DNA of 64,000 nucleotides from JAFGDH01 sp964441265 (GCA_964441265.1 CAYYKJ010000006.1:1-64000), one strand, 5' to 3'. Counted from the first letter of the stretch, positions 51,519-59,896 are shown. A program made the numbers and translations. Notes: generated from the letters alone by a model not told the origin.

Positions 51519-52012
51519 ATCTATCTTTCCTCCATATTAACGCGTCTTTTTGCACGTCTATCTAACGAACGACAGAAGAAGTCTCTCTTCCCCTGCCATT
51601 TATCTTAACAATGAAGAGTTTAGCTTATAAGTGTGAAATCAGCGAAAAGAGGGCTTTTTTGGTGTTTTGGGCCGGATTTCCGGTGATTTATTCATAAAAT
51701 CAATACCCGTCTACTTTTCTTCTAGTCCCATTTTCACGCTNNNNNNNNNNCCCCCCCCCCCCCACCCACCCAGAGGGGTCAAATTTCATAAACTCTCACT
51801 TTTTTGCATAAATTTTATTTTCTTAAATATATATACTTTAGTATATATTTTATAAAATATAATATTTAATAAATATTATTGGATAAATATATTTTAAAAT
51901 ATATTTTTAATCATAATTTCAATTTCTCAACCCATGGTTTCCACTGGAGCTATAACAGTGTTATATTTACTCTTATCGGGGCTCATGAGATGCCCTTAGT
52001 GATGCGTTTTTG
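51519..52012. other. intergenic with N gap, poly-C and AT-rich switch
   Basis: The first 220 bases are ordinary AT-rich spacer. Ten N at 51741-51750 are followed by a run of 13 C and CACCCACCC, a typical assembly or sequencing artefact. From 51780 the sequence becomes very AT-rich (for example 51813-51915). It has one palindrome at 51951-51965. I see no gene here. Contiguity across the gap is not proven. Confidence 0.7.
51951..51965. repeat. palindrome TATAACAGTGTTATA
   Basis: The fifth, isolated copy of the element found as an array at 53317-53471. It is preceded by AATTTCTC...CCAC, similar to the bases before one of the array copies. Confidence 0.7.
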
Positions 52013-52402
52013 TTATTCCCATTTAGTTTTACTAAATGCTTCTTGTACCATTTTTCTAGTTTCTTCTAAAACATATTTCTTTTTTCTGTTTAACACCCAG
52101 TCCCAATTTTCTCCTTTTATTATTTTAAAAATTGTTACATTTTTACTAATTTCTTGTCTAGGTAATATCCATAATTCTGTGTTTGGTATTTCAAGATAGT
52201 CTATCGCTTTATCGATTCTACATGGTCCGCATTCCATCGCTATTTGCTGGTTTTCCTTTTTAGCAAGTATATCCACAATACCTCCACGTATCCATATTTC
52301 ATACCCTTCAACATTGAATCCATTGTTTTCAAGAAGCTCAACGGCCATAGCTTTTAATTCTTTTTGTGGACCTTTAATTTTAGAAAAATTGTTTATTTTC
52401 AA
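52013..52402 (-). CDS. PD-(D/E)XK-like protein, possible nuclease
   Basis: The protein has 129 residues. The core GGIVDILAKKENQQIAMECG has the Asp and Glu-x-x spacing of a restriction-endonuclease fold (D...E-C-G in place of E-x-K), followed by a helix and the strand ELWILPRQEI. Similar small proteins with an ECG motif occur in archaeal plasmids and viruses. The active-site lysine is not evident, so catalysis is uncertain. It is AT-rich, unlike the genes outside the island. Confidence 0.55.
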   Translation of the reverse strand: MKINNFSKIKGPQKELKAMAVELLENNGFNVEGYEIWIRGGIVDILAKKENQQIAMECGPCRIDKAIDYLEIPNTELWILPRQEISKNVTIFKIIKGENWDWVLNRKKKYVLEETRKMVQEAFSKTKWE

Positions 52403-52539
52403 TTCAATCTTTTCTATTTTTTCTTGATTTTAATTGCTTTTCGTTCATAAAATGCCTTCACCCACACCTCATTCCATGGGTTCCAGTAGCGAGAATCTCC
52501 CTGATAAAATATTTCTTCTATATCTTTCGTTTTTTCACC

Positions 52540-53145
52540 TTATTTCTTATCCCAGCCACTTACCAAATCCCTTAATTCATCTGGTGAGAACTGCAAATAA
52601 TGCGATGTAGTGGCCATATTCGCATGCGCCATATACATCTGCAATCTTCTTAGATCTTCTGCTGTTTTAACTCTTGTTTTTACCTGATGAACAGCAAAGC
52701 TATGACGCAGATGATGAGGATGCAGCTTCTTTATGCCTACGTACTCTATACCCACTTGTTTCCCGAGCTTTCTCACAAGCTTGAATACACACTGCCTGGT
52801 AACCGGAAAGAGAAATCCGTTTTCTATTCCCTTTCTCACGCCCTTTAGGGTAACCTCCCCGTCAACATAAGCCCTCAAAAGACGCATTGTCCCTTCATCA
52901 ACGGGCTTAAGTTCCTTCACGGGCCTCTTTCTCTTGAGGATGTTAAAAATGATTTTGTTCTCTTCCCAAATTATGTCATCGACCCTCATGGCAAGAACTT
53001 CCGAAACCCTTCTCCCGCATCTGTACATAATCTGGAGAATTAACCTGTCCCTGAGATTTGTCGCGGCATCCAGGAGAAGATTCACTTTTTCTTCCGGGAG
53101 GTAACCCTTCAAATCCTTCATGGTTTGGGAGGCAAAATCTGTCAT
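52540..53145 (-). CDS. tyrosine recombinase/integrase, catalytic domain only
   Basis: The protein has 201 residues. The catalytic set is visible: the first Arg in MYRCGRRVSEVLAMR, Lys in the KIIFNILKRKRPVKEL hairpin, HHLRHSFAVH, then YMAHANMATTSHYLQF with the His and nucleophile Tyr. The N-terminal core-binding domain of XerA/phage integrases (about 90 residues) is absent, and the protein starts directly with the catalytic domain. It is thus a short Xer-like enzyme of a mobile element or a DNA inversion system. GTTTACA boxes lie around its promoter. Confidence 0.92.
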   Translation of the reverse strand: MTDFASQTMKDLKGYLPEEKVNLLLDAATNLRDRLILQIMYRCGRRVSEVLAMRVDDIIWEENKIIFNILKRKRPVKELKPVDEGTMRLLRAYVDGEVTLKGVRKGIENGFLFPVTRQCVFKLVRKLGKQVGIEYVGIKKLHPHHLRHSFAVHQVKTRVKTAEDLRRLQMYMAHANMATTSHYLQFSPDELRDLVSGWDKK

Positions 53146-53154
53146 ATTTAATTA

Positions 53155-53223
53155 GTTTACATTACTTATATATAAAGTTTACATTATATGAGCATTTGGT
53201 TTACAAAATGATGAATTGTAAAC
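53155..53223 (-). promoter_or_regulatory. recombinase promoter with GTTTACA operators
   Basis: The TATA element of the recombinase is CTTTATATATAAGT (minus strand, 53165-53178). GTTTACATTA occurs directly at 53155-53164 and 53177-53186 (22-base period) around it. GTTTACA at 53199-53205 faces TGTAAAC at 53217-53223. The layout fits a repressor that covers the promoter. Confidence 0.6.
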
Positions 53224-53316
53224 CTCACGAAGGGAAGTTGTCGTTTTAGGGCGCATTTTCGTCCTCTGGGCTACCCCACGGAAAATGCAAAATTCAGGTG
53301 ATCCATGGAGAAATTA

Positions 53317-53471
53317 TATAACAGTGTTATAGTATAACGGTGTTATATTTTTTTGCCGGAATTCCCAAAAAGTGAGATTTGGCTGAAAATGAATATAACG
53401 GTGTTATGAATTTCTCGCAAATTTCCCACCGAAAACGAGATCCACAGGAAAATTAATATAACAGTGTTATA
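53317..53471. repeat. array of TATAAC-RGT-GTTATA palindromes
   Basis: Four copies: 53317-53331 (A at the middle R), 53333-53347 (G), 53394-53408 (G, last base changed) and 53457-53471 (A). The last three are spaced 61 and 63 bases apart and are preceded by degenerate similar sequence, so the unit is about 62 bases. A fifth copy is at 51951. The rest of 53146-53494 has no gene. Iteron or operator function is possible. Confidence 0.8.
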
Positions 53472-53494
53472 ATTTTAAGCCCAAAAGTGAGACT

Positions 53495-53854
53495 TCACTT
53501 CTTCTTCCTTTTTCTTTTCTTAGTCTTCTTCTCTTTCTTCCTAGGCTTGCCCTGCTTCTCGAACTTGTCCTCCACCTGAATGAGCTTCTTCTGCATCGCT
53601 TCCAGGTTATGGGCTATGTCCCACCCGTCATCCGTGAGCTCTACGGTCTTTATCCTGCCCTGCTTTTCGAATTTGACTATGCCCATTTCCATCATTATGT
53701 TGAGAATCTTGACCGTATGAGAGTAGGTGCAATCGGCCTCTTTGGAGAGAATAGTGGCGTATACGGGATCCTTGGCGGTTTTCAAAGATAGCATGACCCT
53801 TGCCGGTTTTTCCCGCAGAAACATGTCCTCAAGCGTAGCATCCCTTTTGGCCAT
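53495..53854 (-). CDS. winged-helix DNA-binding protein
   Basis: The protein has 119 residues. The MarR-type wing region is clear: KDPVYATILSKEADCTYSHT, VKILNIMMEMGIVKFEKQGR, then KTVELTDDGWDIAHNL, a long helix and a very basic tail (KPRKKEKKTKKRKRKKK). It sits next to the palindrome array and is the obvious candidate to bind it. AAAAGTGAGACTT occurs at both of its ends (53483-53495 and 54024-54036). Confidence 0.85.
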   Translation of the reverse strand: MAKRDATLEDMFLREKPARVMLSLKTAKDPVYATILSKEADCTYSHTVKILNIMMEMGIVKFEKQGRIKTVELTDDGWDIAHNLEAMQKKLIQVEDKFEKQGKPRKKEKKTKKRKRKKK

Positions 53855-54270
53855 AACAGAGATATGACACGCAGAAATATAAATGTTATGTATCTATTAA
53901 AATTATTACTTTTCAATAAATAAATCTTGATACATATTTTATAATAGATATTTAGAATAAAATATATTTAATCATATATTTAATAAAATATATAAAATAC
54001 AATATAATTAAATTTTCGCCCTAAAAAGTGAGACTTAATACCGGAAGTGAGCGAAATGCCTGGAGGGGGACCAGTAGGGCAGAAAGTCAGTAAAAACGAT
54101 ATACAGAGAGCCTAAAAAAATAAAATTCAGCGAAAAAGAGAGAAAAGAGAACAAATACACCGGAATTAAAGTTTTGGGAGAGGAAAAAATTAAAAATCTG
54201 ACCATCGTCTTTATTATAATACACAAAAGCGGGACCAGGGAAAATAGGAGAGGTATTAGTCACAGAAAAT
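53855..54270. other. AT-rich intergenic end of the island
   Basis: Bases 53880-54020 are almost pure A/T, then AAAAGTGAGACTT at 54024-54036. A TATA-like CTTTATTATAATAC (54209-54222) probably serves the gene at 54271. There is no supported ORF; short frames on both strands look like chance. Confidence 0.5.
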
Positions 54271-54561
54271 TTGGATCCGGACGGATTTTCGAGGGCATTC
54301 AAAAAAAGATACACAATAGAACCTGTTTCGAACTACACGTTCCAAGACACGAATCACCTTTATCGGGTAGAAAAGGAGGTGGAATGCTGGGTGTCCAGGG
54401 GAATAGAAATCAGCGCCAATGGGTCAGAAGATTTCATTAATACCATCAGAGAGGCGGAAAAAAGGTACAGTCATGGAGCGAAGACCCGGGGGACATTCTC
54501 AAAAGAAAAATGTACCCCGATATGCAGCTCGATTGAACCTTGGCACAAGAGTAAATTATAA
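54271..54561 (+). CDS. hypothetical protein, 96 aa, start uncertain
   Basis: The TTG at 54271 gives LDPDGFSRAFKKRYTIEPVSNY and so on. Coding-like sequence continues upstream (GPGKIGEVLVTEN) to a stop at 54217, with no ATG/GTG in that part. AGGAGAGGT (54246-54254) could be its ribosome binding site. I do not recognise the protein. The codon use is less AT-rich than in the island. Confidence 0.5.
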   Translation: MDPDGFSRAFKKRYTIEPVSNYTFQDTNHLYRVEKEVECWVSRGIEISANGSEDFINTIREAEKRYSHGAKTRGTFSKEKCTPICSSIEPWHKSKL

Positions 54562-54607
54562 ATGCCACGACCAAATATAATCATCGTTTTGAGGGACATG
54601 TGAAAAT

Positions 54608-55240
54608 ATGGGTGATCACGCAACAGCGCCGCTGGACATTAAGGTCAATTACAACGAAAGAGCGGGGAAATACCAGATAACAGGATTATCATCGAGCCAT
54701 ACGGGAAACCCTAACTACATACACCAGGACGAATACAGAAGCCTCCGCAAGACTATCAGGCAGTTAAAAAAGATCAGAAAAAGCTGCGGAGTGAATTCAG
54801 TGAAAATCTGCCGTGACCCTGCCCCGATTCTCGCCGAGGAGGACATAATGGTGGCAGCAGGGCTCCAGAAAAAGAAGAAAAGAAACCCATACGAAGGTGT
54901 CAAAAAAATCCATATCAGGCATGACAACAGAAGTCCGGAATTATTCATGGGATTCACAGATGAGAAAAATCTAAAGAGATCCAGGGATATATTTCTCGGG
55001 AAAATGAAAAGCGTGACCTTTTACAACGGGGAAATCAGCCCTTGCGGAATCATTTTCAACGACAGCATAAGAAAGATAAAGAGGCGCATAAAGAAGATCA
55101 TCCGGGAAAACCCGGACATAGGCAGGCCCGTAATCGACCCGGACGTCCCGGGAAAATACGAAAACGCCATCAACAGCCTTTATGACAGGGAAACGGGAGG
55201 AGTGACCCCGCCACCGGGCTTCGAAATGAGAATCGATTGA
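54608..55240 (+). CDS. hypothetical basic protein, 210 aa
   Basis: I do not recognise it. It is basic throughout (EYRSLRKTIRQLKKIRKSCG; KKKKRNPYEGVKKIHIRHDN; RKIKRRIKKIIRENP), so nucleic acid binding is possible. There is no signal or membrane segment. It ends 50 bases before the ATG of the HerA gene, in the same direction. Confidence 0.65.
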   Translation: MGDHATAPLDIKVNYNERAGKYQITGLSSSHTGNPNYIHQDEYRSLRKTIRQLKKIRKSCGVNSVKICRDPAPILAEEDIMVAAGLQKKKKRNPYEGVKKIHIRHDNRSPELFMGFTDEKNLKRSRDIFLGKMKSVTFYNGEISPCGIIFNDSIRKIKRRIKKIIRENPDIGRPVIDPDVPGKYENAINSLYDRETGGVTPPPGFEMRID

Positions 55241-55290
55241 GATTGGGAAAAAACAATAATCTTTTATTTTATCCGCTTATAGTTATTGGT

Positions 55291-56796
55291 ATGAAGGAAT
55301 ACGGCACGGTGATCTCGAGCCCGGAAGGCCCATCCACCAGGAAATTCTCCTTCGTTATAAAGAAGGGCGAAATCGTTCACAGGAGCCAGTTCATACAGAC
55401 TGCAGTCGAGGGTGGCGTGTTAATCGGCAGGGTGGCGGACGTTTTCAAGACCAACCGGTACTTCATGAGGCCGGAATCGGTCGAGAAGTACGAGTCCGCG
55501 AAGCCCATGCAGGACATATTCCCAATAGACAACTGGGAATACCTGGTCGCGGAGGTCACGCCCCTGGGGGTTTACTCCAAGAAGGATAAATGCTTCCGGG
55601 AGGTGAGCTTCCCGCCATCCCCCGGGACAAAGGTATCAGAGCCCCGGCCGGACACGCTGAACAGTTTCCTGGGGCTGGATCCGGAGGGCATGGACATAGG
55701 GACGCTCCCCCACCACGACACCAGGGTGAAGATAAACCTCACCAGGATGCTCCAGAAGCATCTCGCGATTCTTGCCATATCAGGCGCCGGGAAATCCTAC
55801 CTGACCTCCGTGCTGATCGAGGAGCTGCTGAACAGGAAACCGGAGCAGGGACAAGTGGCGACCGTGATCATAGACACCCACGGGGAATACAAGTCCTTCT
55901 CCGAGGATCCGAACTTCACGAAGATGGTCAACGTGATCCCCGCCTCGGAGATAAGGATAGGCATGCCCAATCTTTCCCACCACCAGCTCTCAGAATTCCT
56001 CCCCAAGCTCTCCCCGGTTCAGGTCAGGGAGCTCTCCCGCCTGCTCAGGGAGATGAAGAGCAAAGCAAAACACTATTCCGTCTCCGAGATCATAGACCTG
56101 ATAGAGAAGGACGAGAAGGTCAAGGCCTCCACCAAGGACGTGCTGATCTCCGTACTCCGGGAACTGGGAGAGACCGGCCTGTTCGGGGTCTCCGACCAAC
56201 CAAATATAAGCGAGATAGCCGTCCAGGGAAAGGTGAGCATAATAGACCTCTCAGAAATGATACACACCTATTCCAAGCAGATGATAGTCACGCACATCGC
56301 AAGAAAGCTTTTCAGTTCCAGAAGGGCAGGGAAGATAGCCCCCTTCCTCCTTGTCCTGGAGGAGGCCCACCAGTTCGTTCCCGAGGGAAAGAGGAGCGAG
56401 CAGGCCATATCCAGGTCTGTGATGAGGACCATAGCGAGGGAAGGGAGGAAATTCCACGCCTCCCTGTGCCTGATATCCCAGAGGCCAATAAGGCTGGACA
56501 CCACCACACTCTCCCAGTGCAACACCCAGTTCATACTCAGGGTAACCAACCCCTACGACCTGGAACACATAGGGAAATCCTCGGAGGGAATCACCAGGGA
56601 TGTCCTGAACCAGATATCCGGCCTGAGGGTGGGGACCGGGCTCATAGTCGGGGAATCGGTGAACTTCCCGATATTCGTCAAGATAAGGAACAGGCGCTCC
56701 AGGGAATCCAAGACAGGAACCCCATTAGAGAAGGCAGCGGTGGACTTCAGGAATTCCGCCCTCCAGAAGCAGAAGGATTCCAAGGCCTTCATGTGA
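55291..56796 (+). CDS. herA: HerA-type DNA translocase ATPase
   Basis: The protein has 501 residues from ATG 55291. The N-terminal HAS-barrel is YGTVISSPEGPSTRKFSF, GGVLIGRVADVFKTN. Walker A is LAISGAGKSYL at about 161-171, Walker B is FLLVLEEAHQF near 352-362, and the Arg-finger region is MRTIAREGRKFHASLCLISQ. HerA works with NurA in archaeal double-strand-break end resection; no nurA is in the window, so it could be a HerA paralog with another partner. The longer in-frame start at 55237 is not needed. Confidence 0.94.
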   Translation: MKEYGTVISSPEGPSTRKFSFVIKKGEIVHRSQFIQTAVEGGVLIGRVADVFKTNRYFMRPESVEKYESAKPMQDIFPIDNWEYLVAEVTPLGVYSKKDKCFREVSFPPSPGTKVSEPRPDTLNSFLGLDPEGMDIGTLPHHDTRVKINLTRMLQKHLAILAISGAGKSYLTSVLIEELLNRKPEQGQVATVIIDTHGEYKSFSEDPNFTKMVNVIPASEIRIGMPNLSHHQLSEFLPKLSPVQVRELSRLLREMKSKAKHYSVSEIIDLIEKDEKVKASTKDVLISVLRELGETGLFGVSDQPNISEIAVQGKVSIIDLSEMIHTYSKQMIVTHIARKLFSSRRAGKIAPFLLVLEEAHQFVPEGKRSEQAISRSVMRTIAREGRKFHASLCLISQRPIRLDTTTLSQCNTQFILRVTNPYDLEHIGKSSEGITRDVLNQISGLRVGTGLIVGESVNFPIFVKIRNRRSRESKTGTPLEKAAVDFRNSALQKQKDSKAFM

Positions 56797-56798
56797 CC

Positions 56799-56969
56799 TC
56801 AGTCGCAGGGATATGAGAATTTAAATTCCTTTCCGGTTAAGTTATTGTACAGCACGGGAATTAATTTTTCCCCTCGGCCTTCTCGACCGGTAAAATATAC
56901 AATATCAGGTATATCGTTTATTATCGGATCCACTCTAGTGTCGTCTATAGTGCCGGTCATTTTTTTCAT
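56799..56969 (-). CDS. small protein, 56 aa
   Basis: ATG 56969 opens MKKMTGTIDDTRVDPIINDI and then PDIVYFTGREGRGEKLIPVL; it ends at TGA 56799-56801. It is a small acidic-to-neutral beta-rich protein with no family that I recognise. A TATA-like stretch lies about 25 bases upstream. It fills most of an otherwise empty 305-base gap. Convergent with herA. Confidence 0.6.
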   Translation of the reverse strand: MKKMTGTIDDTRVDPIINDIPDIVYFTGREGRGEKLIPVLYNNLTGKEFKFSYPCD

Positions 56970-57101
56970 TTAGAATAACCGGCTAAAAACCTTTTTAATC
57001 CATCTTGTTCCCACAGCTTTACCCGAAAAAGGTAAGGTTTTGGAAGCACCCGGGGGAGGACAGAGATAAGCATAAAAGTGTATCTCCCTATAATATAGGT
57101 C

Positions 57102-57341
57102 ATGTTCAACTACGACACCGGAGTTTCTGAAAAATATCTGAAGGCGCGCAAATCGGGGGTCATCGGAATCGGCAACTATATCCCCGTCCGCGTTTCCGTG
57201 GAAGCTCCTAACGGAACAGAGGACGGGATCCTTTATGTTCCCGGCCATAGTGTTGACAAGAAGTTCAATGGGCACAGGAAACACATAAAGGAAACCGGAA
57301 GGAAATTCATCGAACAAAACATGGACAGGGGCTATTTCTGA
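57102..57341 (+). CDS. hypothetical protein, 79 aa
   Basis: I do not recognise it. It starts at ATG 57102 about 27 bases after GCATAAAAGTG, a possible TATA element. The sequence is beta-rich first (IGIGNYIPVRVSVEAPNGTE) and helical at the end. The stop is 1 base before the convergent helicase stop. Confidence 0.55.
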   Translation: MFNYDTGVSEKYLKARKSGVIGIGNYIPVRVSVEAPNGTEDGILYVPGHSVDKKFNGHRKHIKETGRKFIEQNMDRGYF

Positions 57342-59009
57342 TCACCGGACAACCGCCTCTATGAACCATTCCGGAAAGAGCTTCCTGTTCCTCCTGACCA
57401 GGTTCTCAAAGCTGGCGTCCAGTATGTAGCTGTCGCACCAGTCCCTCTCCGACCTCACTCCCCTGCCATAGGTCTGGACCAGCCTGAGCATTGTCTTCCA
57501 CTGGTACCATGACCTGTCCAGCTCCATCCTCTTCCTTATCTGGCTGTCCCCCAGGTCGGGATAGGGCATCTTGCATATCACCTGCCATCTGCATATCTCC
57601 CCCTTGAAATCCATTCCCTCGTACGCGCTGGGGGTGACCAGGACCAGTGGCTCCCTGCTGTGTATGAACCTCCTCATGACTTTGTCCCTGCCCTCCGGGT
57701 CGCCGCTCTTGTTGGCGATGAATCTTTCCGAACTGATGCCTTCCAGCACGGAACTCTGTATCTTGTAGGTATGAGTGTGTATAACCCCCTTCCTGTCGGG
57801 GTATTTCTCCATGAGCTTCCTTATGTCATTTATCACGACCGGAAGAGTCTCCTTTATGGCCGTTCTGGACATCCTTCCCGCCGGCCTGTAATACACCGGC
57901 CTCTTCTCCGGACTGAAACACGAACCCGACCGGAGGAAGATACAATCACCTTCCGGGAGGCCCAGGCTCTCCGCCATCGCCTCCGCATCGATAATGGTGG
58001 CGGACTGGAGGAGGAACATGTCCGCCTTCCCGAAGAATTTGCTCCCCCATTCGCTCACGAATATGGGCTTGAAGATGACCCTCCCGGACCCGGACACCAC
58101 CTCCCTGTCTATCACCCAGTTGTCGCGGTTCCTGGAAAGGGCGTCCGCTATGAAGGCGCATTTCTCTATCTTCTTGAACAGGGAAGTCATCTTCTTCATC
58201 TTATCCAGCTTCTCTCCCCCGTCCATGGTCCTTTCCAGAGACCTGTCCGTATGCTTCAGCTCCTCCTTCAGCTTCCCCTCCCACTCCCTCAGATTCTCTA
58301 TCCAGCCTTTCACCGAAGTCTTTTTCCTGGGAATCCTGCAGTTGATGAGGGAAAGGTCGTTGTCAGTCACCCTGAACTCTATGAAGCGCATCAGTTCGTC
58401 CTCCATCGTGTGAGCCTCGTCGCATATCATCACCCTTCTCTTCGAGAAATCGCCCGCATGGCCGGTCTCGTTGAGAAAATATGCATAATTCATGACCGGA
58501 TAATCGTGGTTCATGGCCATGCATTTCTGTCTCCAGTAATGACATATCCTCTTGCCCGGGGGCATGTAGAGACCCTGGTTGCCCGAAACAGCGACCTTTT
58601 CGTATTCCGCGGGAACCTCCTCGGAAAACCTCCTGGGCCTGTGGTCGCAGTCAGCCCCGGCACTGCACGGCCCGAGATCGCAGCTCCTCTTTTCGTCATA
58701 CATCAGGCAGGGAAAATTGCTCCTCCCCCTGACCTTGATCGTCCTGTTGGAGCGCTCCCTCGCGTACTGGTCCTGGAGGGTCTTGGTAGAGACAAGTATG
58801 AAGGCCTTCGGGTTCTGCCTGGCGAGCGTGATCGCTATCGCGCTCTTCCCCGATCCGGTTGGTGCCTCGAGGAACACGTACTTGTATCCCCTCTCCCAAG
58901 CGGAGGATATCTCCTCTATCGCCGACCTCTGAAGAGGACGTGCCTTGCTGTGGGGGAATCCCTCCGGAACGCCCCCGGATTTCGGGCGAGAAAGAGTGAT
59001 CGTTTCCAT
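57342..59009 (-). CDS. XPD/Rad3-like Fe-S helicase
   Basis: This 555-residue DEAD2/superfamily 2 helicase has Walker A EAPTGSGKSA at 48-57 and Walker B ICDEAHTMED (DEAH 197-200). Six cysteines between them (101, 110, 115, 121, 156, 163) supply the four Fe-S ligands typical of XPD, FANCJ and DinG. The second domain ends with LVQTYGRGVRSERDW (motif VI). It should unwind DNA 5' to 3' in repair. The family member (XPD or DinG-like) is not certain. It starts at ATG 59009. Confidence 0.92.
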   Translation of the reverse strand: METITLSRPKSGGVPEGFPHSKARPLQRSAIEEISSAWERGYKYVFLEAPTGSGKSAIAITLARQNPKAFILVSTKTLQDQYARERSNRTIKVRGRSNFPCLMYDEKRSCDLGPCSAGADCDHRPRRFSEEVPAEYEKVAVSGNQGLYMPPGKRICHYWRQKCMAMNHDYPVMNYAYFLNETGHAGDFSKRRVMICDEAHTMEDELMRFIEFRVTDNDLSLINCRIPRKKTSVKGWIENLREWEGKLKEELKHTDRSLERTMDGGEKLDKMKKMTSLFKKIEKCAFIADALSRNRDNWVIDREVVSGSGRVIFKPIFVSEWGSKFFGKADMFLLQSATIIDAEAMAESLGLPEGDCIFLRSGSCFSPEKRPVYYRPAGRMSRTAIKETLPVVINDIRKLMEKYPDRKGVIHTHTYKIQSSVLEGISSERFIANKSGDPEGRDKVMRRFIHSREPLVLVTPSAYEGMDFKGEICRWQVICKMPYPDLGDSQIRKRMELDRSWYQWKTMLRLVQTYGRGVRSERDWCDSYILDASFENLVRRNRKLFPEWFIEAVVR

Positions 59010-59126
59010 AATGACAATGTGTCAGTCATGATTTATAAGGAATGGGATAAAAAATATTTTTTAAGGGGTCCTTAAATAACTGCAGATTCTTATTAAGAGC
59101 CAAAACCCTTGAAGGGGGGTCGAAGT

Positions 59127-59456
59127 ATGGGAATCCAAAGCATATACAAAAATCACAAAGAGAAGATATTGGGCGGGATCGGAGTTCTGTTCACTGGTTA
59201 CACTATCTGGGGAGGATATCAGGCATTAAAGCCAATTGATCCGGAGGAGACGGAAAGGAAGATGAAAAAATTCTCCGCCTTTGAGCCGAGCCAGGACGTG
59301 ATAGACTCCACCGTGGCCAATCTCAGGCGGTATCAGGATGCGCTAATGGAGGAGGCCAAAAAGAGGAGAATAGACACCTCCGGAGTGAAAGTTGACACCA
59401 ACAAATCCTACATGGATGATTTGGACGAATGGTTCAACACCTGGACCAGGTGGTAA
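59127..59456 (+). CDS. small N-terminally anchored protein
   Basis: The protein has 109 residues from ATG 59127 (MGIQSIYKNHKEKIL). One hydrophobic segment (GGIGVLFTGYTIWGGY) is followed by helical, charged sequence (VANLRRYQDALMEEAKKRRI) and a Trp-rich end. Function unknown. GGGGGTCGAAGT precedes the start. Confidence 0.6.
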   Translation: MGIQSIYKNHKEKILGGIGVLFTGYTIWGGYQALKPIDPEETERKMKKFSAFEPSQDVIDSTVANLRRYQDALMEEAKKRRIDTSGVKVDTNKSYMDDLDEWFNTWTRW

Positions 59457-59490
59457 TCATTATTTATCCGGGGAAGCACAATCTCTAATC

Positions 59491-59865
59491 ATGATAAACT
59501 ACCGGAAGGATCCGCAGCTTCAGGAAGAGGTCGGATCCATATCTGAAAGGTGCGGTTTCCACTGGATAGACCTCTCCAGGGTGGTTTGCGTCCGGAGCAG
59601 GGGATCAAAGACCAGAAGGACAATAGCCCGGTGCCACGCCCTCTCCAGGACTATGCAGATCGCCCTTGGTGTCAGGGCCCACTATGTGATAGAGGTCATC
59701 TCGGAGCGGTTCGACATGCTCAGCAGGGAAGAGAGGACCAAGACCCTCATACACGAGCTGATGCACATCCCCAAGTCAATGGGAGGTGGTTTCAGGCACC
59801 ACAGGCCCTACGTAAACAGGAAGACTGTGGAGAGGGCTTACGAGAGATTCTCCCGGATGACATGA
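59491..59865 (+). CDS. putative small zinc metallopeptidase
   Basis: The protein has 124 residues from ATG 59491. The HExxH motif is HELMH at 88-92, followed by IPKSMGGGFRHH, where a histidine 11-12 residues on can be the third zinc ligand. The N-terminal part has conserved-looking cysteines (RCGFHW; VVCVRSRGS; ARCHALS). It is like the putative metallopeptidase domain found in phages and archaea. The substrate is unknown. Confidence 0.85.
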   Translation: MINYRKDPQLQEEVGSISERCGFHWIDLSRVVCVRSRGSKTRRTIARCHALSRTMQIALGVRAHYVIEVISERFDMLSREERTKTLIHELMHIPKSMGGGFRHHRPYVNRKTVERAYERFSRMT

Positions 59866-59896
59866 ATTATTTATTGGGCCGAAACAAAATATCATT

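Noticed and set aside
53317..53471. Palindrome array considered as a CRISPR array
   Set aside because: Units are 15 bases with irregular 1-, 46- and 48-base spacers that resemble each other, and there are no cas genes.
54087..54314. 75-codon minus-strand frame in the AT-rich region
   Set aside because: Phe/Ser-rich shadow of the plus-strand gene at 54271.
55590..56816. 408-codon open frame in the second frame of herA
   Set aside because: Composition is Gly/Arg/Asp-rich, and the HerA motifs are in the other frame.
57660..59075. 471-codon open frame on the plus strand
   Set aside because: Antisense of the Rad3-like helicase, whose motifs are complete.
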